DNA of 64,000 nucleotides. It comes from Microcoleus sp036705565. GTDB lineage: Bacteria > Cyanobacteriota > Cyanobacteriia > Cyanobacteriales > Microcoleaceae. A program made the translations under genes and the position numbers. This document shows positions 28,120-37,048 of this stretch, one piece after another (the stretch's first letter is position 1; every line of letters starts with the position of its first letter). The notes under the pieces are model-generated. The model ran no database searches. It was not told the origin of the DNA and was given only the letters and a program-made list of their open reading frames with translations. Where the stretch lies: NCBI GenBank assembly GCA_036705565.1, contig JAUBUY010000001.1; one strand, given 5' to 3'.

Positions 28120-29013
28120 TCAATTTAACACAAGTTCTGGCTGCTGAGTCTCAAACAAAGGGCGAGTTACCTGACGCACTAGCACTGTTTCTAAACTGCC
28201 TTCTACTACATTTGCTGCTTCTATTTCTAACTCGCCCCACAATAGCCGATCGCCTTGATTGGGCATTTTACCTAAATTGTGGATCACGAATCCGGCGATT
28301 GTTTGGTAAGCTTGGTTAGTTGGCAGGTTTAACCCTAGTTTTTCGTTAACTGCTGTCACTTCCCATAGGCCAGAAATGAGTGCCGAATGAGCATCTTTTT
28401 GAACGAAAGTTGCCTGGGAAGATGACACCAGCGGTTGAGACTCTTTACTGGTAATCCAACCAGTCAGCAGCCACACGGTACCGTTGAGAATTACTAGCAG
28501 CGGCCACAGTAATTTTGAGCAGAGTTCGAGGGCCGGCATCAGCAGCAAAGCGGTACGTTCTGGGGCGTGGGTTGCTAATACTTTGGGGATTAGTTCTCCT
28601 AAGACTATTTCTACGTAAGTTACTAAGATAAAAGCTACGGGAACTGCGATCGAATGAGCAGTCAGCACGGCAGAAAAATGACCGATCGGCAATTTGTCGA
28701 TCCACGGTTCAATCCAGTGTACAGTCGCTCCCTCACCCAACCAACCCAACAGCAAACTCCCTGCTGTTGTGCCAGTTTGAGTCACAGACAGGTAATGCGG
28801 TATGTTGTTTTGAGCTTGGTGGACGAGTTGGGCGGTTTTGGCGGTTGGGCGATCGTGCAAGTGGGCGAGTTGGCGGATTTGATGGCGATCGGCTGATACT
28901 AATGCTAGTTCTGACGCCACAAAAAAGGCGATTAAAAGTGTTAAGCCCACCAACATTGCTAAACTCAGCATTGTTTGGGCTACTTCTATTTCCAGGCAAG
29001 TAAGGTTGTTCAA
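28120..29013 (-). CDS. DUF21/CNNM-type membrane protein without CBS domains
   Basis: A 297-residue protein of the CorB/CNNM (HlyC/CorC-like) group. The N-terminal 185 residues form the DUF21 membrane domain (FFVASELALVSADR, TGTTAGSLLLGWLGE, EIVLGELIPKVLA). The C-terminal 80 residues look like the CorC_HlyC domain (YQTIAGFVIHNLGKMPNQGD). Family members usually have a CBS pair between these parts and total about 430 residues; here only about 45 residues link them. Possible role: divalent cation (Mg) export. The missing CBS pair implies loss of nucleotide control or a deleted form. Confidence 0.8.
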   Translation of the reverse strand: MNNLTCLEIEVAQTMLSLAMLVGLTLLIAFFVASELALVSADRHQIRQLAHLHDRPTAKTAQLVHQAQNNIPHYLSVTQTGTTAGSLLLGWLGEGATVHWIEPWIDKLPIGHFSAVLTAHSIAVPVAFILVTYVEIVLGELIPKVLATHAPERTALLLMPALELCSKLLWPLLVILNGTVWLLTGWITSKESQPLVSSSQATFVQKDAHSALISGLWEVTAVNEKLGLNLPTNQAYQTIAGFVIHNLGKMPNQGDRLLWGELEIEAANVVEGSLETVLVRQVTRPLFETQQPELVLN

Positions 29014-29123
29014 GATAGATATCTAATATGATAGATGTTTTATGTTCATGCTTTTATTTTAGCTTGGGACTCAGATAGGTTTATCCCCCGACATTTCGGA
29101 TATCCCCACTACCCATATTCCTA

Positions 29124-29140
29124 GGTGTGCATTGCACACC
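29124..29140. repeat. GGTGTGC-ATT-GCACACC hairpin
   Basis: A perfect 7-bp inverted repeat, related in style to the GGTGCGC hairpins at 3502 and 14694. Confidence 0.55.
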
Positions 29141-29220
29141 TTACCCGTAGAACTTGTGAACTCTTTCTCTTCTCTTCCTTCGCGCCCTTGGCGTCTTCGG
29201 GGTTCGTTTTAACTGAGATA

Positions 29221-29329
29221 TTGCACCATTCTCAATTACTTTTTTAGGAACAGGCTTTTCGGCCTGTTCCACAAGAAAATTCATCTCTTGTGGAACAGGC
29301 TTTTCGGCCTGTTCTTGACAATGGTGCAA
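29221..29329. repeat. double GGAACAGGC hairpin element
   Basis: Outer arms TTGCACCATT (29221-29230) and AATGGTGCAA (29320-29329) enclose two hairpins with GGAACAGGC-TTTTC-GGCCTGTTC arms (about 29248-29270 and 29293-29313). A 62-codon minus-strand frame through this region is repeat-derived and not considered a gene. Confidence 0.7.
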
Positions 29330-29382
29330 GATGCGAGTAAAAAAAAAGAATCTAATTCACAACACCGGAACTCATTGCAGTA

Positions 29383-30468
29383 TCAACTCTCCCTTACTCC
29401 CCGGAGCGAGTTAATTTCCGTAAAAGTCTGCACCGGATCGGACTTCAACCCGCCTTGAATGTAATTCAACTTCACTTCTTCTAACAAATCCGACAGCAGC
29501 GACTGCAATTCCGCGAGAGTTTTCTCATCTTGCAATTCCCGCCGTAAACTTTGATTAAATTCTTGGCTGAAATTATCGAGAATTTTTCTACCTTTATCGT
29601 CTTCATAAGTAGTAGCTACCACATCCACCGCAGTTTGAGCTAAATAATTTGCTAGCTGTTCAGTCATCTCCGTCGGCAAAATATTAATCGGAGAGAAAGT
29701 TTGCAGGATTTGATAGAAATCAGACTGTTTGATTGTTGTTTCCAAATTGTGGTGCAGCAATTCTTCTAAATCCGGTTGCACCTGTGGCAAAACTTTGTAA
29801 ATTGTCAGATCCAAAATCCGTTTGGTAATTTGTTCGATCGTATTTTCCTGATTGACGTGAAGGTACGGCTGCTGCGCCAGCAACATCTGCGCCACGTCGC
29901 CCTGTTTGATCGAACTTTTAGCTTGATTGATAAACCGCACCATCATGTATTCCGACATCGTATTGGCTAAATAAGCCACCGGTTCATAGGTAACTTGAGC
30001 AACTACGCGATCGAGATTCACCAAACCAGACTTGTGCAGCCGCACCAATACTGGCAGAATCCGCCACCCCTGCCAAATCGGCATCACCAGAAACACCTCG
30101 TACCAGCGCCTCAGCACAAAATCAAACCAAGTTACCCCCGGTTTACGGCGGGTGTGGAACAAACTTTTAATCAAAAATTCCGCCCCAAAAAAACCAATAA
30201 AAAACGTATCTATTCGCCAAAACTGGTCAGCACTTTTCAAATATTCGGGATTAGCTAAACTCGAATCAATGCCTTTAATCGGGTCATAAATTTTAACTAA
30301 ACCCGGAAAATAGCTCTGATAAACAGGGCGCAACTGAAGGTAACTGAAATGAAAAAGCACCAGCAAAAAATTGACCACCCCTACTAATGCGCTAATTTTT
30401 GCCCAAGAAATTGCTTTTTTGGACAGTTTTACCTCGGTGTTGTTAACAGTTGTGTGGGAATCTGACAT
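29383..30468 (-). CDS. conserved membrane protein, unknown function
   Basis: A 361-residue protein not assigned to a named family. Hydrophobic helices occur at about residues 25-45, 90-110 and 125-150, the last carrying basic residues (RRWYEVFLVMPIWQGWRILPVLVRLHK). This makes it resemble the voltage-sensor or pore-flanking part of an ion channel. The C-terminal 200 residues are soluble, helical and charged, with Gln-rich stretches. It is divergent from the YihY gene. Membrane localisation is well supported; function is open. Confidence 0.72.
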   Translation of the reverse strand: MSDSHTTVNNTEVKLSKKAISWAKISALVGVVNFLLVLFHFSYLQLRPVYQSYFPGLVKIYDPIKGIDSSLANPEYLKSADQFWRIDTFFIGFFGAEFLIKSLFHTRRKPGVTWFDFVLRRWYEVFLVMPIWQGWRILPVLVRLHKSGLVNLDRVVAQVTYEPVAYLANTMSEYMMVRFINQAKSSIKQGDVAQMLLAQQPYLHVNQENTIEQITKRILDLTIYKVLPQVQPDLEELLHHNLETTIKQSDFYQILQTFSPINILPTEMTEQLANYLAQTAVDVVATTYEDDKGRKILDNFSQEFNQSLRRELQDEKTLAELQSLLSDLLEEVKLNYIQGGLKSDPVQTFTEINSLRGVRES

Positions 30469-30548
30469 AAAAATAATCTTCCGAATTTGCTAATCGATAA
30501 ATCTATCTTGTGGCTGAGGCTAAAAAACTCTTAACCTAGTATAATTCT

Positions 30549-30565
30549 TTATACTCTAAGTATAA
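30549..30565. promoter_or_regulatory. TTATACT-CTA-AGTATAA palindrome, possible operator
   Basis: A perfect 7-bp inverted repeat with a 3-base centre lies in the 111-bp gap between two divergent membrane-protein genes, 15 bases before the YihY GTG start. A TATAAT box is at 30540-30545. It may be a repressor site; this is inference. Confidence 0.35.
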
Positions 30566-30579
30566 GGAAACCAAATGCC

Positions 30580-31497
30580 GTGAAATTAAAAACAGTCATA
30601 TCCCTGCTCAAAGAAACTTTTACTCAATGGCAAGAAGATAGAGCGCCAACCCTAGCAGCCGCCCTAGCCTATCACACAGTCTTCTCCCTGGCCCCGCTGC
30701 TAATTATCGTAATTGCGATCGCCGGTTTAGTCTTTGGTGCAGACGCAGCCCAAGGTCAAATCGTCGGTCAACTCCAAAGTTTAATCGGCAAAGATGGCGC
30801 CGAAACCATCCAAGAACTCATCCTCAAAGCCTCCGAACCAAAGTCGGGAATGATTGCTACTTTACTCGGTATCGCTACACTTTTGTGGGGGGCTTCCAAT
30901 GTGTTTACTAATCTCAAAGAAGCCCTCAATACTATTTGGAATGTTTCACCGCCTCCCGGACGCGGGATCTGGGGATTTCTGCAAGACCGCGTATTGTCTT
31001 TTGCAATGATTTTAGGCATAGGCTTTCTACTGCTAGTATCTTTAGTCCTGAGCGCCGTTTTAGCGGCCGTCAGCTTTTGGTTGAACGGCTTGCTGCACTT
31101 ACCAGTGGGTATTTGGCAGATTGTGGACTTTGCTCTCTCCTTTGGCGTAGTTACGCTGCTTTTTGCTTTAATTTACAAAGTTTTGCCCGATGTCCATCTT
31201 GCCTGGAATGATGTTTGGATCGGCGCCGCCATCACCTCAATGCTGTTTACGATCGGCAAATCCTTAATTGGAGTTTACCTAGGAGGTAGCGGTATTGCCT
31301 CTACCTACGGTGCTGCTGGCTCGTTCGTGATTATCTTACTTTGGATCAATTATTCAGCTCAGATTCTCTTCTTAGGTGCTGAGTTTACTCAAGTTTGGGC
31401 TAACCGCTACGGTTCCCTGATGCTGGCAAAACGCAAAAATTTGCTCAGCATTCAAGCTGAGGAATCCTCCGGGTCCAAACACCGACAGAATTCTTAA
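30580..31497 (+). CDS. YihY/virulence factor BrkB family membrane protein
   Basis: A 305-residue inner-membrane protein of the BrkB/YihY family. The hallmark N-terminus is present (LKETFTQWQEDRAPTLAAALAYHTVFSLAPLL), followed by about six helices and the family motif GSFVIILLWINYSAQILFLGAEFTQVWA near the end. The start is GTG. The function of this family is unsettled; an early RNase BN assignment was withdrawn. Helix pattern and length are normal. It is probably monocistronic. Confidence 0.92.
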   Translation: MKLKTVISLLKETFTQWQEDRAPTLAAALAYHTVFSLAPLLIIVIAIAGLVFGADAAQGQIVGQLQSLIGKDGAETIQELILKASEPKSGMIATLLGIATLLWGASNVFTNLKEALNTIWNVSPPPGRGIWGFLQDRVLSFAMILGIGFLLLVSLVLSAVLAAVSFWLNGLLHLPVGIWQIVDFALSFGVVTLLFALIYKVLPDVHLAWNDVWIGAAITSMLFTIGKSLIGVYLGGSGIASTYGAAGSFVIILLWINYSAQILFLGAEFTQVWANRYGSLMLAKRKNLLSIQAEESSGSKHRQNS

Positions 31498-31852
31498 TAT
31501 TAGATACAAAAAATGCGATCGCTCACTTTTGAGTCAGCCGAATGCCAGCACCTTGAAACCTATGTCAGTTGGGACGGCGAGACCTGTGGAATCACTAAAT
31601 TTTAGACTCAACCCATCGCCAAATCTGCCCGTGAACTTGACCGGGCGAACACTTAGTAGTATCACTGGATATGGTTGAAACCAGTTTATCTTGATCCCTG
31701 TCGCTCCCCTTCGGTGATGACCGAAAAATTTGAAGTTTGCGATCGCCCCGAAAGAGATTTTTTTCCTTGCCAGTCCCCAATTTCAAAGGTGAAACCAATC
31801 TCAAGTCCACAAACTGGGATATTTCAACCTGAACTGATATCAGGAGGTACTT
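31498..31852. other. intergenic region
   Basis: About 355 bp without a gene or recognised repeat. It includes a perfect AGGAGGT at 31842-31848, five bases before a TTG (31853) that is an alternative start for the following gene. Confidence 0.4.
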
Positions 31853-31891
31853 TTGTACGCATCAAAACATCTGGGAAGCCACCTGCTCCCT

Positions 31892-32905
31892 ATGTCAGAC
31901 ATGGAGCTAATTCGCCTGTGGGTAAACCGCAAATCCCCCCGCAACCGGCGCTTTAGCTGGCAGGCGGCCAACCATTTTCGAGTGTTTGTCGCAAAACCGC
32001 TGGCACAAGTTACTCTGACTGATGTCGAGACTTTCGCAGCAGCGATGAGAGCTCGGAAACTTCCACCGCGTTTCTACCAGCAAACCTTGCTAGCGCTGAA
32101 ATCGCTGTTCGCCTTCGGCCAGCAAACGAAAATTTTGCCCGCAACACTCCCCCTTCACCGGTGGCCGGTTCTGCGCCGGAATCGGTCTAAACGCCTTCGT
32201 TTTCAACTCTCTTGGGGTTTCTTAATCTGTTTGTGCTTTTTCTTAGGTAGAATGACGCCGAGACTGTGGGGACAATCGGTCTCGGCAGGAAGCTCGCCCG
32301 CCCCGAAACGGCTGCCGGAAGTTGCGACGATCGACTCACCAGACAAACGAGAGAATAACATCGATCGCGATCGATCGCCCGAAACTCCAACCCAGAATTC
32401 ACCAGAGCCCAGACTCGATAGCAGACTCGATAACATCAGCCCCGAACGTCGAGTCAAAGCCTTTCTCGACACCATCGCAGCCGCCGAAGGAACCGCTAGC
32501 CCCGACGGCTACCGCACCCAGTACACCGGCACGAAATTTGTCAGCTTTCAAGATCATCCCAGAGAAATGAGGTGCGGCCGTCGCTACGGCAAAAAACTCT
32601 GTTCCGACGCAGCGGGGCGATATCAGTTTCTCAGCACCACTTGGGACAGATTTGCCAAAAAATTTGGCGTCCGCGATTTCAGCCCAGAAAATCAAGATTG
32701 GATGGCTATAGAGTTAATCCGAGAAAAAGGTGCATTAGAAGATATAGAAGCGGGTCGATTGGAGCCAGCAGTCAGAAAACTCGCTTACATCTGGCCTTCT
32801 TTTCGCCGTTATGGTGGTTCTGTAGAATCGTCGATGCCCAAACTCGAAGCAATGTACCTGCAAAATTTGGGAATTTACCGGCAAGGATTGGTGGTTAGCA
32901 ATTAG
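31892..32905 (+). CDS. muramidase-like (GH104/lambda-lysozyme type) protein with recombinase-like N-terminus
   Basis: A protein of 337 residues. Residues 1-85 resemble the SAM-like core-binding domain of tyrosine recombinases (SWQAANHFRVFVAKPLAQVT, then TLLALKSLFAFGQQTKILP). A hydrophobic segment (LSWGFLICLCFFLG) follows, then a Pro/Ser/Asp-rich linker. The C-terminal 150 residues form a lysozyme-like domain with the catalytic Glu candidate in AAAEGTASPDGYRTQYTG, and AAGRYQFLSTTWDRFAKKFG. It is probably anchored in the membrane with the muramidase outside. ATG 31892 is used; TTG 31853 with a perfect AGGAGGT upstream would add 13 residues. Confidence 0.8.
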   Translation: MSDMELIRLWVNRKSPRNRRFSWQAANHFRVFVAKPLAQVTLTDVETFAAAMRARKLPPRFYQQTLLALKSLFAFGQQTKILPATLPLHRWPVLRRNRSKRLRFQLSWGFLICLCFFLGRMTPRLWGQSVSAGSSPAPKRLPEVATIDSPDKRENNIDRDRSPETPTQNSPEPRLDSRLDNISPERRVKAFLDTIAAAEGTASPDGYRTQYTGTKFVSFQDHPREMRCGRRYGKKLCSDAAGRYQFLSTTWDRFAKKFGVRDFSPENQDWMAIELIREKGALEDIEAGRLEPAVRKLAYIWPSFRRYGGSVESSMPKLEAMYLQNLGIYRQGLVVSN

Positions 32906-33002
32906 TCAAAAGTTCAAGGACGAGTTTAGATTCGAGTTTGGGAATTTTGGATTAAATTTTGACATCCAAAATTGAAAATGGGGTAGTTATGGGTGATGTC
33001 TA

Positions 33003-33085
33003 TTCCGGTTGTATCGAAATGATTAAACCACAGAGGGCACAGAGGACACAGAGAAAGAGAAGAGAGAGATAATAATTCCGATGTC
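33003..33085. repeat. ACCACAGAGGACACAGAG repeat, second copy
   Basis: The purine-rich repeat seen at 17287-17340, with a shared left flank (GGTTGTATCGAAATGAT) and right flank (GAGAGAGATAATAAT). Confidence 0.55.
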
Positions 33086-33126
33086 AACGGATTAGATAGG
33101 ATGTCTATTCTTCGGAAATTTAAAAA

Positions 33127-33843
33127 TTAGGCTAATTTTCCATCTTCCATGTGAACGATGCGATCGGCAATATCTAAAATTCGGTTATCGTGGGTTACTA
33201 ACAGAATAGTACAACCCTGTTCTTTGGCTAGTTGCTGCATCAAATTCACCACTTCGCGACCGGATTTGCTGTCCAGGGCGGCTGTTGGTTCGTCAGCTAA
33301 AACAATTTGCGGTTGACTGACCAAAGCGCGGGCGATCGCAACTCTTTGTTTTTGTCCTCCAGACAAATCATCTGGATAATAGTTAATCCGCTGTTCCAGT
33401 CCTACTAACTCTAGCATTTTTGCAGAGCGATCGCGCATTTGGGAACGCGACAAATTCCCGTGAACTTCCAAACCCATCTGCACGTTTTGTAGCGCTGTCA
33501 AACTGCGATGCAAGTTGTGCGCCTGAAAAATATAGCCAATTTTGCGTCGCGCCTTTACCAATTGGTCTGAACTCGCATGGCACATTTCTTGACCGATTAT
33601 TTTGAGACTTCCCGATTGACCGGATCTCAGTCCGCCAATCAAAGTTAAAAGCGTAGTTTTTCCAGAACCAGAAGGCCCCGTCATCAGCACGATTTCACCT
33701 GCATTAATGTCGAGATTAATGTCAAAAAGTACCTGTTTTCGCAGTTGACCTTGACCGAAGTAGTGGTCGAGTTGGTGCGCGGAAATTATAGGTGAAGGAA
33801 TCTGTAAGGCGTTGGTTGTCGGGTCGAGAGTAGTAGAATTCAT
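33127..33843 (-). CDS. devA: DevA family ABC transporter ATP-binding protein
   Basis: A 238-residue ABC ATPase powering the DevBCA-type exporter. Walker A is GPSGSGKTT, the Q-loop IFQAHNLH, the signature LSGGQKQRVAIARAL, Walker B IVLADEPTAALD, and the switch LLVTHDNRI. It is closest in style to DevA/MacB-type ATPases, which export glycolipids or other envelope compounds through a TolC partner. It is the last gene of devB-devC-devA on the minus strand, 390 bp after devC with an intervening repeat element. All catalytic motifs are intact. Confidence 0.93.
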   Translation of the reverse strand: MNSTTLDPTTNALQIPSPIISAHQLDHYFGQGQLRKQVLFDINLDINAGEIVLMTGPSGSGKTTLLTLIGGLRSGQSGSLKIIGQEMCHASSDQLVKARRKIGYIFQAHNLHRSLTALQNVQMGLEVHGNLSRSQMRDRSAKMLELVGLEQRINYYPDDLSGGQKQRVAIARALVSQPQIVLADEPTAALDSKSGREVVNLMQQLAKEQGCTILLVTHDNRILDIADRIVHMEDGKLA

Positions 33844-34230
33844 AACTTCTTGGTTTGAGGTTTGAGATTGAATGATTCATCGCTTACATCGCCTAAATAG
33901 CCGAGTAAAAAGAAGAAAATAAGTTGACAAAAAATATGTTGGCACTCAGGAATTTCTACCAAATTTAGCTTTAATACCCCTTTATTTTTTAGTCTGCGGA
34001 GGCGGACTTCATTTGTGTAGGAAAGGTTTCAATCACCGAGTATGATAAAGTGTTTTATAACCCGGATTTAGTGTCCTTCAGACTCACTTATATCATGTCC
34101 GGTCGAGCGACCTCGATTTTTGTAGGGGCGGGTTCACCAACAATACCGGCCAATAATTGACCATCTCAAAAACCCGCTCCGACCGGAATATTATGGTTAA
34201 TCGTGAGGACATGATATTCTTCATTTTCCC
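33844..34230. other. devC-devA spacer
   Basis: A long gap for an operon. Its left part has no recognisable feature; its right part is filled by an ATATCATGTC-bounded element (34090-34217). The element may have inserted into the operon. Confidence 0.5.
34090..34217. repeat. ATATCATGTC-bounded element, copy 2
   Basis: A 128-bp element with ATATCATGTCC...GGACATGATAT ends and an inverted GGGGCGGGTTCACCAA / TTTTTGAGATGG-type core. It shares long stretches with the copy at 17530-17659 (inverted) and the one at 55980-56102. Confidence 0.8.
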
Positions 34231-35415
34231 TTAAAACATATCTGCTGGATCTGCTGATTGCAGCTTGCGAGTGGCAATTGCTCCCGAAATAGTACACATA
34301 ATCACGTTCAAAAGTAATACTATAAATGCTCTAATCAGCGTCATATAAAGCGGTAAATTTGTAGCTTGGCGAGTTAAAGAGTAGAGTCCGAAAGAAACTC
34401 CTACTCCTGGCAAAAAACCGAGGACAGAAAGAATTAGAGCTTGTTCAAAAACGATGCCCAGTAAATAAACATTGCGGTAGCCCATCGCTTTGAAAGTAGC
34501 GTATTCTCCCATGTGGTCGCTGACATCGGTTGAGAGAACTTGATAAACAATAATGACACCAACTACAAAACCCATCGCGACGCCTAAATTAAACACAAAG
34601 CCGATCGCAGTATTCTTAGCCCAATAGTTTTTCTCAAAATCGATAAATTCTTGTTTTGTTAATACCTTGACATCCGGCGGCAAATATGCTTTTAAAACTT
34701 GTTGAACTTCCACGGGGTCAGCACCCGGTTGCAGTTGAATTAATCCGGCATTAACACTCGCGGCGTTTTGTCTCGCAAACAGGCGCAGGTAATTTTGATC
34801 GCTAGTCATCAAAATACCGTCGGCGGCAAAAGATGCTCCAACTGTGAATAAACCGCTGACGTTAATCCTGCGCCGCTCTACCTCAGCTTTAACAGCTTTT
34901 CCTCGATCGATTTGCGCGATCGTCCCTTGGTAATCTCCCCTAGAAGCTCGATCGAACAACACGGTATCCGGCAATTTAATCGCGTTCAAATTTTGGTTAA
35001 CTTCGGGAAGCGCAAACGCAGGGCGATTCGGATTGAAACCCACCACCATCAGCGACGTTTCGCGCCGAGTTTCGGGATTTTTCCAGTTAGCAATTTTCAC
35101 GTAAAGCGGTTCGGCTGATTTCACGCCCGGTACGTTCATTGCTTGATACAATCGGCGCCTGGGGAAGGAAGACAAATTAATCAAATTTCGCGCTTGGGGG
35201 TGAATCAAAACTAAGTCTGTTTGCAAGCTTTGGTGCAGCCGCGTATTGCTGGTGTAAAGCGCATTTTGAAAGCCCAACTGCATGAACATCAAAACGTCAG
35301 CAAAGGCAATTCCTGCTACTGCAACGAGCATTCGCCCTTTGTCGTGACTCAGTTGCAGCCATCCGAGGGAAGTTCTGCGTCTTAATTGTTCTAAGGGTTT
35401 GATTAGTGCAATCAT
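34231..35415 (-). CDS. devC: DevC family ABC transporter permease
   Basis: A 394-residue MacB/FtsX-type permease. An N-terminal helix (about 27-50) is followed by a large periplasmic domain, then three helices near the C-terminus (about 275-300, 325-350, 365-385). The family-specific opening RRTSLGWLQLSHDKGRM and the ending SADPADMF are typical of DevC. It works with DevA and the DevB adaptor, in one transcript behind devB. Substrate is unknown; in heterocystous relatives the system exports heterocyst glycolipids, but many paralogues exist. Confidence 0.93.
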   Translation of the reverse strand: MIALIKPLEQLRRRTSLGWLQLSHDKGRMLVAVAGIAFADVLMFMQLGFQNALYTSNTRLHQSLQTDLVLIHPQARNLINLSSFPRRRLYQAMNVPGVKSAEPLYVKIANWKNPETRRETSLMVVGFNPNRPAFALPEVNQNLNAIKLPDTVLFDRASRGDYQGTIAQIDRGKAVKAEVERRRINVSGLFTVGASFAADGILMTSDQNYLRLFARQNAASVNAGLIQLQPGADPVEVQQVLKAYLPPDVKVLTKQEFIDFEKNYWAKNTAIGFVFNLGVAMGFVVGVIIVYQVLSTDVSDHMGEYATFKAMGYRNVYLLGIVFEQALILSVLGFLPGVGVSFGLYSLTRQATNLPLYMTLIRAFIVLLLNVIMCTISGAIATRKLQSADPADMF

Positions 35416-35419
35416 AGGA

Positions 35420-35447
35420 TTTTAGATTTTAGATTTTGGATTTTGGA
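35420..35447. repeat. TTTTAGA/TTTTGGA short tandem repeat
   Basis: Two TTTTAGA units followed by two TTTTGGA units, between devB and devC. Confidence 0.75.
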
Positions 35448-35564
35448 TTAAAGACAGCAACCTGATGTTGGAACAATTCTTAATCTTTAATAATTAAGTC
35501 AGAATGATTCATCTCTCTATTCTCTTCCTCTGTGTCCTCAGCGCTCTCTGTGGTTAAAAAATTC

Positions 35565-36992
35565 TTAATCCTTAATTTCCCCGATCGCCACCTTGACTTG
35601 CAAATTGGTTAATCCCGCTACTTTCTGGCTGGAAGCTTCATCTAAGCGCACTTTTACTTCCACAATTCGACTATCAATATTCGCAGAAGGATCGGTGTTA
35701 ACAATGTTTTGCCGCTGCACTTGCAAACCAATATGTTCGACAGTTCCCCGCAATTCGCCGGTCAAAGCATCGCTAGTAATTTTGGCGGTTTGTCCGAGGC
35801 GTACTTTGTCCACATCGCTTTCGTAGATTTCCGCAACAGCCAGCATCTCGCGAGTTTGTCCGAGTTCGACAATGCCGTCGTTTCCCACTTTTTCCCCCGG
35901 ATGCGTATGAATTTTCAGGACTTGGGCGTCTCTGGGAGCACGGATGTAAGCTAGATCCAGATTGGCTTTGGCTTGTTTGGCGGCTGAAGCGGCGGCACTG
36001 ACTTCGGCGGCGGCGGCTGCTATGTCAACGGGACGCACTTCGGCGATGCGATCGAGATTTGCCACGGCTTCATTAATCTGCTGTTGTCGAGATTGCTCAA
36101 CTTGGCTGAGTTTGGCTTGGGCTTCGTTAATTTGCTGTTGGCGAGATTGTTGAATTTGATTTAATTTGGCTTGGGCTTCGTTAATTTGCTGTTGGCGGGA
36201 TTCCTGAATTTGATTTAGTTTTGCCTTTCCTTCGTTGAGTTGCTGTTGAGTTGTTTCGGCGGCGAGGCTTTTGCTGTCGCTAGTTGAGGCGGAAATTGCT
36301 CCCTGTTTATACAGTTGGGAGTAGCGCCGATCCTCGCTTTGGGCGTTGCGGAGTTCGGCTTGTAGACGGGCAATTGCGGCTTTTTGGGTTTGAATTTCCC
36401 CTTGCTGTTCGGCCCTGATGCGAGCAATTGTGGCTTGTTGCGCTGCGATTTCGGTGCTGCGATCGACTTCTAGGCGGCTGACGATCGCCTGTTGCGCTGC
36501 GATCTCGTTGCTGCGATCGGCAGATAAACGGCTAATAGTCGCTTTCTGGGCTTGAATTTCGCCGTTTTTGGCTCCAGCTTTGACTTTTGCTAGGTTTGCT
36601 TCGGCGACGCGCACTTGTTCTTGAGCTTGGTCGAGGGCGGCTTGCAGGCGATCGCGACTATCCAAAATTGCGATCGCCTGACCTGTTTTCACCCTGTCTC
36701 CCTCTTTAACTAAGAGTCGATCGATCCGGTTTCCTTCCGCCGCGCCGGAGGCGGAGACTTTAATTACTTCTCCTCTGGGTTCGAGTCGTCCCAAGGCTGT
36801 AACTGTTGTTAATTGGGATGCTGTGACGGCTGCTGCTGCGGCTACTGCGTTCGGATCGGGTATGCGCGATCGCCAGATCGTGTAGCCTGTGGTTCCCGCT
36901 GCCCCCAGGGTTGCTACTGCTGCCACAACTAGGAGTTTTTTAACTAGGGATGGATTTGAGGATAAGCCGTCCGCTGTTGGTTGGTGTACCAT
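35565..36992 (-). CDS. devB: DevB family membrane fusion protein with extended coiled coil
   Basis: A 475-residue HlyD/MacA-type periplasmic adaptor linking DevCA to an outer-membrane TolC-like channel. It has an N-terminal transmembrane anchor (about 18-40), a first lipoyl half (LGRLEPRGEVIKVSA), a very long coiled-coil hairpin (about 115-340), the second lipoyl half (AYIRAPRDAQVLKIH) and a barrel domain. The hairpin contains tandem repeats of about 18 residues based on SRQQQINEAQAKLNQIQ, and a second set based on DRSTEIAAQQATIARI. It is first in the operon and directly divergent from a TetR gene. Confidence 0.93.
   Translation of the reverse strand: MVHQPTADGLSSNPSLVKKLLVVAAVATLGAAGTTGYTIWRSRIPDPNAVAAAAAVTASQLTTVTALGRLEPRGEVIKVSASGAAEGNRIDRLLVKEGDRVKTGQAIAILDSRDRLQAALDQAQEQVRVAEANLAKVKAGAKNGEIQAQKATISRLSADRSNEIAAQQAIVSRLEVDRSTEIAAQQATIARIRAEQQGEIQTQKAAIARLQAELRNAQSEDRRYSQLYKQGAISASTSDSKSLAAETTQQQLNEGKAKLNQIQESRQQQINEAQAKLNQIQQSRQQQINEAQAKLSQVEQSRQQQINEAVANLDRIAEVRPVDIAAAAAEVSAAASAAKQAKANLDLAYIRAPRDAQVLKIHTHPGEKVGNDGIVELGQTREMLAVAEIYESDVDKVRLGQTAKITSDALTGELRGTVEHIGLQVQRQNIVNTDPSANIDSRIVEVKVRLDEASSQKVAGLTNLQVKVAIGEIKD
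36060..36240. repeat. in-frame tandem repeats in devB coiled coil
   Basis: Three to four near-identical units of about 54 bp (GCTTCGTTAATTTGCTGTTG, then a variable part) encode the SRQQQINEAQAKL unit. The unit length is a multiple of three, so copy number changes would lengthen or shorten the coiled coil without a frameshift. Confidence 0.75.
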
Positions 36993-37017
36993 GACATACC
37001 TCTTTGTGAGAAAATAA

Positions 37018-37034
37018 AACTAAACGGTTTAGTT
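37018..37034. promoter_or_regulatory. TetR-type operator 1 (AACTAAACGGTTTAGTT)
   Basis: A perfect 8-1-8 palindrome in the 115-bp gap between devB and the divergent TetR gene. Its size and symmetry are typical for a TetR-family operator, so the neighbouring regulator probably binds here and represses devBCA, and perhaps itself. Binding is inference. Confidence 0.7.
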
Positions 37035-37048
37035 ACGATGTCTCCTAA

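Noticed and set aside
29141..29329. 62-codon minus-strand frame EQAEKPVP repeat
   Set aside because: It is produced by the two GGAACAGGC hairpins and a dispersed GCGCCCTTGGCG-type repeat; it has no independent coding signal.
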